Positions 7,027-13,399 of a DNA stretch of 13,399 bases are shown one piece after another. The stretch spans positions 1 to 13,399 of the forward strand of contig CAKROE010000061.1 in the NCBI GenBank assembly GCA_934371915.1, read 5' to 3'. Made by a program: the position numbers and the translations under genes. The notes below the pieces were generated by a model. That model searched no databases and was not told the origin of the DNA. It saw only the letters and a list, made by a program, of their open reading frames with translations. Source of the stretch: an uncultured Blautia sp. (lineage in GTDB: Bacteria > Bacillota > Clostridia > Lachnospirales > Lachnospiraceae). Each line of letters begins with the position of its first letter. Position 1 is the first letter of the stretch.

Positions 7027-9225
7027 TTACTTTACAGTTACTTTGAATTTCTTTGTAATTCCATTGCATTTTACTGTAATTGTTGCAGTACCTTTTTTCT
7101 TTGCTGTTACAACACCTTTGCTGTTGACTGTTGCAACTTTCTTGTTGCTTGTCTTGTATGTAACTTTGGAAACCGGTGCTGCTTTTACTTTAATTGTAAC
7201 TTTTTTGCCTTTTTTAAGTTTTGCAGAGGATTTTGCAAGGCTGAAAGTAGGTTTTTTAACTTTTACTGTAAGAACTTTCTTATAGTTGCCAACTGTTACT
7301 GTGATCTTGGCTGTTCCGGCTTTCTTACCTGTTACAACACCCTTGCTGTTAACTGTTGCAACTTTTGTGTTGCTGGATTTGAATTTTGCTGTTCCGGTAA
7401 CACCATCTTTTGTAACACTTACAGTTGCTTTTTTACCTACGTAAACCTGGGCAACTTTTGCTGTGATTCCAGGTGTTTTTACTGTTACATTGTATGTTGC
7501 TGTTCTTCCGGAAATACTTGCTGTAATTGTTGCTGTTCCTGCTTTCTTGGCTGTAACTACACCATTTGCTACTGTAGCAACACTTTCATCACTGGATTTC
7601 CATGTGATATTTCCTTTAATATTTGTCTGTGCACTGATTGTTGCTGTACCACCTACATAAAGAGTTCCACTTGCCGGGCTCACAGTCAGACTCAGTTTTT
7701 CAAGGTTCGCTATAGCGGATGTCAGATGACCGATCTGTTCGTCAAGGGATGTCTGATGATAAATTGTCTTCTCTCCATCTGCAATTGCTTTTTCAATTGC
7801 GCTGATCATCTCCTGGCATTCTTCCAGTTCGCCTTCCATAACAGCCCATGATGCAAGTGTATAATCATCTTTGTTTAAAGCCTCTGCCTTTGCAATTTCA
7901 GCTTTCATTGCAGACATATCCAGACTATTCGGGTCAACCTGAGCCACAATATTTTCTGCTTTGACTTCAATAGGGAATGTATAATCCTGATATCCGAGTG
8001 CAAAAACAGTTACTGTCCAGTATCCTGTTCCATCTGTTCCTTTAGGCAGCTGGCAACGAACAGAATCTGTCAGACCAAGCTGAATACCCATGGATTTGTG
8101 CATCCAGTTATCAGCTGCAAATTTTGTACCGAAAGTTCTGAGGCAGTTTGTATATGTACTGTCCTCTCCGTAATACTTCCATTCAACTGCCTGCATTGCG
8201 TCTCCAAGCGGTCCGTAATTACCCTTAAGGTCTACACGAAGAAATTCTCCATAAGAACCATTAGCTGCCTGAAGCTCTACATTGACATCTGCTGTTTTCA
8301 CCGCCTGATCTTTAAGTCCGGAATCACTTCCTGTCTTTCTTGCGCTGAAAGAAAAACTTCCGTCTGCATTCTTTGTGGCAATTTTAAGACCATTTGTGTT
8401 TTCTGTTACTGCTGCTGTTTCTGTATATGCTTTCAGATTTCCTTCCGCATATCCACCCTGCAGTGTTTCACCATTCATAACAACCGGATATGCCGCTTTG
8501 AAAGCTTCAAAATCAGCTGTAGCAACACGCACCGGAACATATTTGATGCCAGTTACTACATAGTGTTCCAGAATTTCTACATTTCCGTCTACCGTAAGCT
8601 TACCACTGCTGTATGCAATTTCTTTTCCATCTGTTGTGATCATATTTTTATTATCAGCACTCCAGTGTGAAAGTTTATACTGATGTCCTTCTTCAGTATA
8701 AATCGTAGTCATACACTGGAAACTTCCTCTGTGTATTCCATGTCTTGCTGTTGATCTTGTTACCGCATCAAATGCACCTTTATCAGTTTCATTATTAGCA
8801 TCTGTTTCAGCTGATGCTGTTGTATCTCCTGCCATATATACCGATTCATTTGCCCAGTACTGTGACCAGCTGATTCCTGCATATACATACTGATATTCAC
8901 CGGTAAGCTCATTTTCACTTCCCTCTGAAAAAGCAGCTACATCTGCGCTCTCACTGAAAGCGTCTATATCTGAATCAACTTCCTCTTCTTCATCATCTGC
9001 TTCGTCTGCGTCTTCTTCAATCTCGATTTCGTCTTCGTCAGATTCATCTGCAATTTCAACGTCTGCATCATCTGCTTCGACATCCTCTGTATCTGTATTT
9101 TCCTCTACTGCAATTTCGCTGTCCTCAAATTCTGCTGCAAATGCAGTTGCCGGCATGCCTGAGAATGCTACTGTCGCACTGAGGATAACCGGTGCAATTT
9201 TCTTTAACAAATTTTTGTTAGCCAT
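7027..9225 (-). CDS. Secreted Tp47-like protein with FIVAR-like helical segment and BIG2 repeats
   Basis: This 732-residue protein has a Sec signal peptide (MANKNLLKKI, hydrophobic core, cleavage after ATAFA near residue 30) and a very acidic low-complexity linker (31-104). Residues about 110-425 resemble Treponema pallidum Tp47, the zinc-dependent penicillin-binding lipoprotein. Matching landmarks are YWANE (123-127), GAFDAVTRST (150-159), a TGIKYVPV stretch (225-232), VTENTNGLK (273-281), FSARK (293-297) and YYGEDSTYTN with GTKFAADNW (351-374). A helical FIVAR-like segment (about 433-510) precedes three BIG2 Ig-like repeats (about 512-583, 585-657 and 659-732), the last two very lysine-rich. 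No sortase, SLH or lipid signal is seen, so retention may rely on the basic repeats. AGGAGG lies 6 nt before the ATG. Enzyme activity is unproven; the Tp47 relation rests on remembered sequence landmarks. Confidence 0.85.
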   Translation of the reverse strand: MANKNLLKKIAPVILSATVAFSGMPATAFAAEFEDSEIAVEENTDTEDVEADDADVEIADESDEDEIEIEEDADEADDEEEEVDSDIDAFSESADVAAFSEGSENELTGEYQYVYAGISWSQYWANESVYMAGDTTASAETDANNETDKGAFDAVTRSTARHGIHRGSFQCMTTIYTEEGHQYKLSHWSADNKNMITTDGKEIAYSSGKLTVDGNVEILEHYVVTGIKYVPVRVATADFEAFKAAYPVVMNGETLQGGYAEGNLKAYTETAAVTENTNGLKIATKNADGSFSFSARKTGSDSGLKDQAVKTADVNVELQAANGSYGEFLRVDLKGNYGPLGDAMQAVEWKYYGEDSTYTNCLRTFGTKFAADNWMHKSMGIQLGLTDSVRCQLPKGTDGTGYWTVTVFALGYQDYTFPIEVKAENIVAQVDPNSLDMSAMKAEIAKAEALNKDDYTLASWAVMEGELEECQEMISAIEKAIADGEKTIYHQTSLDEQIGHLTSAIANLEKLSLTVSPASGTLYVGGTATISAQTNIKGNITWKSSDESVATVANGVVTAKKAGTATITASISGRTATYNVTVKTPGITAKVAQVYVGKKATVSVTKDGVTGTAKFKSSNTKVATVNSKGVVTGKKAGTAKITVTVGNYKKVLTVKVKKPTFSLAKSSAKLKKGKKVTIKVKAAPVSKVTYKTSNKKVATVNSKGVVTAKKKGTATITVKCNGITKKFKVTVK

Positions 9226-9248
9226 GTTCTTCCTCCTCTTTCTTTTCC

Positions 9249-9264
9249 GTTAGCTTCTTCTAAC
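9249..9264. promoter_or_regulatory. Palindrome GTTAG-N6-CTAAC at the start site of the Tp47-like gene (candidate operator 1)
   Basis: GTTAG CTTCTT CTAAC covers roughly +1 to +16 of the predicted transcript, directly downstream of the -10. The same 16-bp pattern occurs once more upstream of the -35. Binding here would block transcription initiation. The protein that binds is unknown. Confidence 0.5.
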
Positions 9265-9271
9265 CTATATT

Positions 9272-9300
9272 TTTATATCATAAAAAAATTTCCGTGTCTA
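9272..9300 (-). promoter_or_regulatory. Probable promoter of the Tp47-like gene
   Basis: On the minus strand the -35 is TAGACA (9300-9295), the spacer is 17 bp and the -10 is TATAAA (9277-9272), preceded by TGA as in extended -10 promoters. An overlapping TATGAT a few bases upstream is an alternative -10. The start would be near 9265, about 40 nt ahead of the ATG. Confidence 0.6.
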
Positions 9301-9307
9301 TATTTTC

Positions 9308-9323
9308 GTTAGGTTTTTCTAAC
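9308..9323. promoter_or_regulatory. Palindrome GTTAG-N6-CTAAC upstream of the -35 (candidate operator 2)
   Basis: GTTAG GTTTTT CTAAC has the same arms and the same 6-bp spacing as the copy at 9249-9264, and both are preceded by C. The two sites are 59 bp apart centre to centre, between five and six helical turns, and enclose the promoter. Confidence 0.5.
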
Positions 9324-9339
9324 TAAAAACTGACTTTTT

Positions 9340-9364
9340 TTCTCAATAATTTTATTATTGAGAA
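9340..9364. repeat. AT-rich perfect palindrome
   Basis: TTCTCAATAAT (9340-9350), TTT, then ATTATTGAGAA (9354-9364) form an 11-bp perfect inverted repeat. TATTTTT follows on the plus strand and a run of A's on the other side gives T's for neither nearby gene, so it is not an obvious terminator. It lies about 40 bp upstream of the Tp47-like promoter -35 and could be a third regulatory site; a Fur-family box is possible but does not match a known consensus well. Confidence 0.45.
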
Positions 9365-9462
9365 TATTTTTCATATAAAAACAGTACGAAACACACCTGT
9401 TGCTTTTATTTAACTTTTTCTTCATATATTTTCTGCTGTTTTCATATACAGATTGTGCGGAA

Positions 9463-9642
9463 CAAAGCGGACAAGTCCGCTTCAAACTCCCTGAATCCCT
9501 CAATCTTTGAGGGACTTGTTACGCTTTGCGCGCCAGATGCAGTCTGCTTCAGCAGACATGTTCCTCATGCATCTGGTCGCATCCTCGCGGAGCGTTTTTA
9601 TGTAATAGGAACATTACGGAGTAATTTCCTATTACACAAAAA
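9463..9642. repeat. Dense block of stacked inverted repeats, candidate dispersed intergenic element or structured RNA
   Basis: Nearly every base can pair. AAGCGGAC/GTCCGCTT (9465-9482) competes with a longer pairing of CAAAGCG-ACAAGTCC (9463-9478) and GGACTTGT-CGCTTTG (9512-9528). TCCCTCA/TGAGGGA (9496-9514) follows. Then ACGCT (9521-9525) with AGCGT (9591-9595) encloses CCAGATGCA/TGCATCTGG (9533-9576), which encloses GTCTGCT/AGCAGAC (9542-9557). Last is TGTAATAGGAA/TTCCTATTACA (9601-9636) with inner ATTAC/GTAAT, extended by TTTTT/AAAAA outside. The frame across it codes only for a spurious-looking peptide. I associate similar blocks with intergenic repeats of Lachnospiraceae, from memory only. 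Confidence 0.6.
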
Positions 9643-9686
9643 AGAGACCCGTCGTTCCCCGCTGACAGGGAATGAAACAGATCTCT
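9638..9686 (-). terminator. Intrinsic terminator after ogg
   Basis: On the minus strand AGAGATC (9686-9680) pairs with GGTCTCT (9649-9643), all seven positions with one G-U. An inner TTCCC/GGGAA pairing supports it, and TTTTTT follows directly (9643-9638). It begins 16 nt past the ogg stop codon. Its T run doubles as the outer arm of the palindromic block to its left. Confidence 0.75.
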
Positions 9687-9701
9687 GTATGTCATTATTT
9701 T

Positions 9702-10511
9702 TCAGTTTTTATTCAGTTCGTAATAAAAAATATACTGCTGCATGATTCCTCTCATGCCATGATACCGACGGTTCGGAAACCCTCTCCGGTAATGCTCATC
9801 AAGCACCTGTCGGATATGGGTATCAACCGGAAATGCATCTGTATGATGCAGTGCAAACAGGCAAATGCAGTCTGCCACCTTTTCTCCTACACCGCTCAGC
9901 TTCATAAGTTCCTGTTTCGCGCGGCGGTAATAACGAAATCGGTAGATTCTCTCCAGTGAAATCTCTCCGTCCAGAATACTCCGGGTCGTCTCCACAATAT
10001 AGCGTGCCCGGTATCCCATTCCAAGATTACGAAGCTCCTCTTCGGATGCATCCGCAAGCTGCTCCGGTGTCGGAAATGCATAATATTCTTTTTCGCCGGA
10101 GATTTTTTTCTCTCCGTAAGCCTCGCACAGCCTCTCCACGCAGCCCCTGATCCGGGAGATGTTATTCTGCTGCGAGATCAGAAACGTGATGATCATTTCC
10201 CACAGATCCTGCTGCAGGATACGAATGCCGCTCCCACACTCAGCGGCTTCCACCAGATAAGTATCTCTGGGATTTATTTTTGCTATATAACTGCTGTAAT
10301 CCGCATCAATGTCAAAATATGGCACCCAGTAACAGATAAACTCCATGTCACTGCAGTAAAAATTTACGATACTGCCTTCCTGTGTCATCTTCAGGTACTT
10401 ATCGCCTGCGATCAGTTCATAGGTATTTTCTGCTGTTTCGTACATCCGGAAGCACTGTCCGGACTGACAGATCTCCTTCAGGCTGAAATTATCCAGCTCT
10501 ACTGTAATCAT
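9702..10511 (-). CDS. ogg: 8-oxoguanine DNA glycosylase, OGG1-like (HhH-GPD superfamily)
   Basis: The 269-residue protein should remove oxidised guanine from DNA and cleave the abasic site. An N-terminal OGG-type domain (about 1-95, with the SGQCFRM landmark at 17-23) is followed by the helical HhH-GPD core. ISQQNNISRIR (112-122) is a typical core helix. The helix-hairpin-helix LMKLSGVGEKVADCI (202-216) supplies the catalytic lysine K211, and the FPVDTHI segment supplies the catalytic aspartate D230. Having Lys and Asp both present points to a bifunctional glycosylase/lyase rather than an AlkA-type enzyme. There is no FeS-cluster cysteine loop as in Nth or MutY. GGAG lies 7 nt before the ATG. 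The DUF6472 gene ends 18 nt upstream and a terminator follows. Confidence 0.92.
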   Translation of the reverse strand: MITVELDNFSLKEICQSGQCFRMYETAENTYELIAGDKYLKMTQEGSIVNFYCSDMEFICYWVPYFDIDADYSSYIAKINPRDTYLVEAAECGSGIRILQQDLWEMIITFLISQQNNISRIRGCVERLCEAYGEKKISGEKEYYAFPTPEQLADASEEELRNLGMGYRARYIVETTRSILDGEISLERIYRFRYYRRAKQELMKLSGVGEKVADCICLFALHHTDAFPVDTHIRQVLDEHYRRGFPNRRYHGMRGIMQQYIFYYELNKN

Positions 10512-10529
10512 TTGTTTTCTCCGTTTCCC

Positions 10530-10715
10530 TTACATCTGATGGCGCACTACCCGGTACTCATCTCCGTTTCGGTAATACGGACATTCCTTGTATTCTGTAC
10601 TGATGAAACGATAGTATTCGTCTTCATCCAGATTTACATCACAATAATAGCTCTCACTGTCCTCGTCATATACATAATTCGCACAGTAATCGCAGCTCGT
10701 TGCCTTTCCGCTCAA
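10530..10715 (-). CDS. DUF6472-type small cysteine-containing protein
   Basis: This 61-residue, acidic and tyrosine-rich protein has cysteines in a CxxC pair (C8, C11) plus C25 and C45, which could bind one zinc ion. The ending CPYYRNGDEYRVVRHQM and the middle DVNLDEDEYYRF match what I know of the DUF6472 family in Clostridia; its function is unknown. The start codon is TTG at 10715, as no in-frame ATG exists and TGGAGG lies 7 nt upstream. It sits 23 nt after ugd and 18 nt before ogg, on the same strand, which suggests co-transcription and perhaps a link to DNA repair. No membrane segment or signal peptide is seen. Confidence 0.82.
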   Translation of the reverse strand: MSGKATSCDYCANYVYDEDSESYYCDVNLDEDEYYRFISTEYKECPYYRNGDEYRVVRHQM

Positions 10716-10722
10716 AAGTCTT

Positions 10723-10728
10723 CCTCCA
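10723..10728 (-). promoter_or_regulatory. Ribosome binding site that supports the TTG start of the DUF6472 gene
   Basis: TGGAGG (minus strand) lies 7 nt before the TTG. The only nearby ATG, at 10729, is in another frame and hits a stop after five codons. Confidence 0.7.
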
Positions 10729-10738
10729 TGAAACCGCT

Positions 10739-11986
10739 TTAGTCTCTTTTGAAAATATCGCGGGTATAAACTTTATCTTTGATGTCATCCAGGCACGCAT
10801 CGTATCTGTTGGCAATGACTGCCTGACTCATCTCTTTAAACTTCGCAAGATCATTTACTACACGGCTTCCGAAAAATGTGCTGCCATCTTCCAGTGTCGG
10901 CTCATAAATAACAACCGTAGCCCCTTTTGCCTTGATACGCTTCATAACACCCTGAATAGAACTCTGACGGAAGTTGTCGGAATTGCTCTTCATGGTAAGT
11001 CTGTAAACACCGATCACGCATTCTTTTTCACAGTCTGCGCTGAAATCTCCACGATTATAATAATCATAATATCCTGCCATATGAAGTACACGGTCTGCAA
11101 TAAAGTCTTTACGTGTACGGTTACTCTCTACGATTGCAGACATCATGTTCTGTGGTACATCTGCATAGTTTGCAAGAAGCTGCTTCGTATCTTTCGGGAG
11201 GCAGTATCCGCCGTAGCCAAAGGACGGGTTGTTGTAATGACTGCCGATTCGAGGATCCAGGCAGACACCGTTGATAATCGCCTGTGTATCCAGCCCCTTC
11301 ATCTCTGCATAAGTATCCAGTTCGTTAAAGTACGATACACGAAGTGCCAGATAAGTATTGGCAAAGAGCTTCACTGCCTCAGCCTCTGTAAATCCCATAA
11401 ACAGTGTATCAATGTCTTCCTTGATTGCGCCCTGCCGGAGAAGTGCGGCAAATGTATGAGAAGCCTCTACAAGATGAGCATCATCTTTGTCTGTGCTGAC
11501 GATGATTCTTGACGGATAAAGGTTATCATAAAGTGCCTTGGATTCTCTCAGGAATTCCGGGCTGAAAATAATATTGGAAGACTGATATTTCTTACGTACA
11601 GACTCGGTGTATCCAACCGGAATCGTGGATTTGATAACCATGATCGCATTCGGATTGACAGACATTACCAGCTCGATCACCGCCTCAACTGCGGATGTAT
11701 CGAAAAAGTTTTTGCGGCTGTCATAATTGGTCGGTGCTGCAATGATAACAAAGTCTGCATTTTTGTATGCGGATGCACCATCTGTTGTTGCTGTAAGATT
11801 CAGTTCTTTTTCTGCAAGATATTTCTCAATATAATCATCCTGTATCGGGGATTTGCGGTGGTTGATCAAATCAACCTTCTCCGGTATGATGTCTACTGCA
11901 TGTACTTCATTGTGCTGTGAAAGCAGAACCGCAAGTGATAAACCTACATATCCTGTACCTGCAACTGCTATTTTGTATGATTTCAT
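10739..11986 (-). CDS. ugd: UDP-glucose 6-dehydrogenase
   Basis: The enzyme oxidises UDP-glucose to UDP-glucuronate with two NAD+, feeding capsule or wall polysaccharide synthesis in the cytoplasm. The 415-residue protein starts with the Rossmann motif [10 protein letters not shown] (8-17). It has STIPVGYT (120-127), FSPEFLRES (141-149) and the active-site segment [16 protein letters not shown] (255-270) with catalytic C262. A NAD-binding C-terminal UDPG domain with [19 protein letters not shown] follows, where the MKSNSDNFR stretch is typical of this class. AAGGAG lies 5 nt before the ATG. rfbF ends 28 nt upstream. UDP-N-acetyl-sugar dehydrogenases are the main alternative; the sequence fits the glucose enzymes better. 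Confidence 0.93.
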   Translation of the reverse strand: MKSYKIAVAGTGYVGLSLAVLLSQHNEVHAVDIIPEKVDLINHRKSPIQDDYIEKYLAEKELNLTATTDGASAYKNADFVIIAAPTNYDSRKNFFDTSAVEAVIELVMSVNPNAIMVIKSTIPVGYTESVRKKYQSSNIIFSPEFLRESKALYDNLYPSRIIVSTDKDDAHLVEASHTFAALLRQGAIKEDIDTLFMGFTEAEAVKLFANTYLALRVSYFNELDTYAEMKGLDTQAIINGVCLDPRIGSHYNNPSFGYGGYCLPKDTKQLLANYADVPQNMMSAIVESNRTRKDFIADRVLHMAGYYDYYNRGDFSADCEKECVIGVYRLTMKSNSDNFRQSSIQGVMKRIKAKGATVVIYEPTLEDGSTFFGSRVVNDLAKFKEMSQAVIANRYDACLDDIKDKVYTRDIFKRD

Positions 11987-12014
11987 AATTTCTCCTTCAT
12001 TATCTTATATATAT

Positions 12015-12791
12015 TTATTTCCAGATCTTCCACGGTGCCTCTCCGCTCTGCCAGAGCTCTTCCAGCATATTTTTCTCGCGTAAAGTGTCCATGCACTGCC
12101 AGAAGCCTTTGTGCTTATAGGCATTCAACTGTCCCATACGGGCCGCCTCCACAAGAGGGCCTTTTTCAAAAACAGTCTCATCACCCTCGATCAGATCAAT
12201 GATCGACGGTTCCAGCACCATAAATCCGGCATTGATCCAGCCACCGTCTTCTTTTTTCTTTTCTCTGAAATTGGTGATTGTTCCATCATTTTCGATATCG
12301 AGAATACCAAAACGTCCGCCGGGCTGTGCTGCCGTAAGCGTTGCCATCTTTCCGTGCAATCTGTGATATTCCAGAAGTTCTTTTATGTTGATATCAGCTA
12401 CACCATCACCGTACGTCATCATAAATGTGTCTTCTTCAAGATATTCACGGACACGTCTGATACGTCCGCCGGTCATCGTATTCAGTCCGGTATCTACAAT
12501 TGTCACCTTCCATGGCTCCAGCACATTGTTGTGCACAATCATTTTATTTTCCTGTGTGAAATCAAAGGTAATGTTGCTGTTGTGAAGATAATAGTCTGCA
12601 AACCATTCTTTAATAACATGCTGTTTATATCCACAGCAGATCACAAACTCATTAAATCCATAAGCAGAATACATCTTCATGATATGCCAGAGAATCGGCT
12701 TCTCCCCGATCTCAATCATAGGCTTTGGTTTCAGATGGCTTTCTTCACTGATTCTGGTACCGAAACCACCCGCTAAAATCACAACCTTCAT
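12015..12791 (-). CDS. rfbF: Glucose-1-phosphate cytidylyltransferase
   Basis: The enzyme joins CTP and glucose 1-phosphate to CDP-glucose, the entry point to CDP-3,6-dideoxyhexoses in surface glycans. The 258-residue length is the family norm. The nucleotidyltransferase signature LAGGFGTRISEESHLKPKP (6-24) is present in the form specific for the cytidylyltransferases, and the metal-binding YGDGVAD lies at 127-133. Its usual partners, CDP-glucose 4,6-dehydratase (rfbG) and rfbH, are not in this window; the next gene is ugd instead. GGAG lies 7 nt before the ATG, and a promoter sits just upstream. The family call is strong, the pathway product unknown. Confidence 0.93.
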   Translation of the reverse strand: MKVVILAGGFGTRISEESHLKPKPMIEIGEKPILWHIMKMYSAYGFNEFVICCGYKQHVIKEWFADYYLHNSNITFDFTQENKMIVHNNVLEPWKVTIVDTGLNTMTGGRIRRVREYLEEDTFMMTYGDGVADINIKELLEYHRLHGKMATLTAAQPGGRFGILDIENDGTITNFREKKKEDGGWINAGFMVLEPSIIDLIEGDETVFEKGPLVEAARMGQLNAYKHKGFWQCMDTLREKNMLEELWQSGEAPWKIWK

Positions 12792-12816
12792 ATAGTTTCT
12801 CCAATCCGTTCGTTAC

Positions 12817-12846
12817 ATTGTACTCAATACTATTATTCTAATACAA
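12817..12846 (-). promoter_or_regulatory. Probable promoter of the rfbF-ugd-DUF6472-ogg cluster
   Basis: On the minus strand the -35 is TTGTAT (12846-12841), the spacer is 18 bp and the -10 is TACAAT (12822-12817). The start would be near 12810, leaving a leader of about 20 nt. It lies downstream of the terminator of the preceding gene. Confidence 0.6.
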
Positions 12847-12883
12847 AGCAGGCAAAAAAGAAAGACCAACGTTCGCAGAAGCC

Positions 12884-12925
12884 AAAAGAAAGCCCCCACA
12901 GCTTCCGCCATGAGGGTTTCCTTTC
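12884..12925 (-). terminator. Terminator of the right-hand BIG2 gene
   Basis: On the minus strand GAAAG (12925-12921) and CCCTCA further in pair with TGTGGG and CTTTC (12892-12888), with one U-U mismatch and a small internal loop. CTTTCTTTTGG follows. It starts 13 nt past the stop codon. A second T run (CTTTCTTTTTTG, near 12855-12864) lies a little further on. Confidence 0.6.
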
Positions 12926-12937
12926 ATGAAAATTGAT

Positions 12938-13399
12938 TTATTTTACTGTGATTCTGATATTGTATTTCTTGTTTCCGGACTTCACAGTAATGGTAGCTTT
13001 ACCTTTTTTCTTTGCTTTGATCACACCGGATTTGCTGACGGTTACGATCTTCTTGTTGGAAGTAGACCATGTAACCTTCTGTAAGCTTGTTATCGGTGTA
13101 AGTGCTGCTTTGAGTTTCAGACTCTGGCCACGTTTCATCGTTGCTTTCTTGCCCTGATTTTTGCCGGTTGCTGCATTCGTAACCTTGATGGACTTCGTTG
13201 CAACTGCAGGCTTCTGAACCTTTACCTTGAATCTTGCTTTTTTGCCGCTTGCAAGCTTTACCGTGATCGTTGCGCTCTTTCCTGCTTTGAGACCTTTAAT
13301 CCTGCCATTTTTAACAGATACGACTTTCTTGTTGCTTGTCTTCCAGGAAACAACTCGGTCTCCCGCACCCATTGTCACTTTTACGGTAAAGGACTGTTT
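12938..13399 (-). CDS. C-terminal end of a BIG2 (bacterial Ig-like) surface protein, N-terminal part beyond the right edge
   Basis: The frame is open through the last base (it reads KQSFTVKV ahead of the first possible internal start), so this is the tail of a longer protein. The 153 visible residues hold two BIG2-type repeats: one with WKTSNKKVVSVKNGRIKGLK and one with WSTSNKKIVTVSKSGVIKAK, each ending in a GKATITVK-like strand. Both are strongly basic. The repeats resemble the last two of the Tp47-like protein at 7027-9225, sharing the pattern TSNKKVATVNSKGVVTAKKK. No LPxTG or other anchor is at the C-terminus. BIG2 domains usually occur in secreted or surface proteins; the role of this one cannot be judged without its N-terminus. 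Confidence 0.85.
   Translation of the reverse strand, partial: KQSFTVKVTMGAGDRVVSWKTSNKKVVSVKNGRIKGLKAGKSATITVKLASGKKARFKVKVQKPAVATKSIKVTNAATGKNQGKKATMKRGQSLKLKAALTPITSLQKVTWSTSNKKIVTVSKSGVIKAKKKGKATITVKSGNKKYNIRITVK

Noticed and set aside
8098..8670. A 190-codon cysteine-rich open frame on the plus strand
   Set aside because: It is antisense to the Tp47-like region and shows the composition typical of shadow frames.
9340..9364. Terminator for a plus-strand transcript
   Set aside because: No plus-strand gene lies upstream of it, so there is nothing for it to terminate; it is listed as a palindrome instead.
9455..9745. A 96-codon open frame on the plus strand across the palindromic block
   Set aside because: Its codons are those of the stacked hairpins and then the antisense of the ogg terminator and ogg 3' end; no ribosome binding site is seen. 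It is better explained as a repeat element.
10700..11512. A 270-codon open frame on the plus strand
   Set aside because: It is antisense to ugd, which has clear family motifs throughout; the antisense protein has no recognisable feature.

Overview
The window looks like a chromosomal segment of an anaerobic Gram-positive Clostridia member, most likely a gut Lachnospiraceae. The reasons are moderate GC content, AGGAGG-type ribosome binding sites with some TTG starts, a DUF6472-type mini-protein beside an Ogg-type glycosylase, BIG2/Tp47-type surface proteins, and a flavin/Fe-S redox locus of the kind found in Firmicutes. Genus assignment is not possible from the sequence alone. I see no rRNA, tRNA, CRISPR array, insertion sequence or phage gene.

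Layout from left to right: (1) the N-terminal two thirds of secA on the minus strand (1-1649), running off the left edge. Its extended -10 promoter is flanked by a perfect 12-bp inverted repeat. (2) Two plus-strand membrane genes, an EetA-like NusG-domain-II protein and an EetB-like Gx/Hpre_diP_synt_I protein (1941-2881), behind a near-consensus promoter. (3) Converging on them, a tightly packed minus-strand operon (6917-2959): a triple FMN-binding-domain surface protein, a single FMN-binding-domain membrane protein, a NapH/NosR-like polytopic 4Fe-4S protein and the flavin transferase ApbE. (4) A 732-aa secreted protein (9225-7027) with a Treponema Tp47-like region, a FIVAR-like helical segment and three BIG2 repeats, transcribed from a promoter sandwiched between two matching 16-bp palindromes. 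(5) A roughly 180-bp intergenic block made almost entirely of stacked inverted repeats (9463-9642). (6) A minus-strand cluster rfbF, ugd, DUF6472 gene, ogg (12791-9702) with short gaps, one promoter at its head and one terminator at its end. (7) The C-terminal end of another BIG2 surface protein (12938-13399), running off the right edge.

The functional centre is parts 2 and 3: a complete-looking flavin-based trans-envelope electron transfer set. By family knowledge, ApbE covalently attaches FMN to threonine in SGAT-type motifs. Four such sites are present, three on the stalked protein and one on the small membrane protein. The NapH-like Fe-S protein and the EetA/EetB-like proteins would supply electrons from the membrane. 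This resembles flavin-based extracellular electron transfer, but with a different set of parts from the Listeria locus: no Ndh2, demethylmenaquinone enzymes or PplA lipoprotein are visible here. The electron donor, the acceptor and the link to the Tp47-like protein upstream are inferences.
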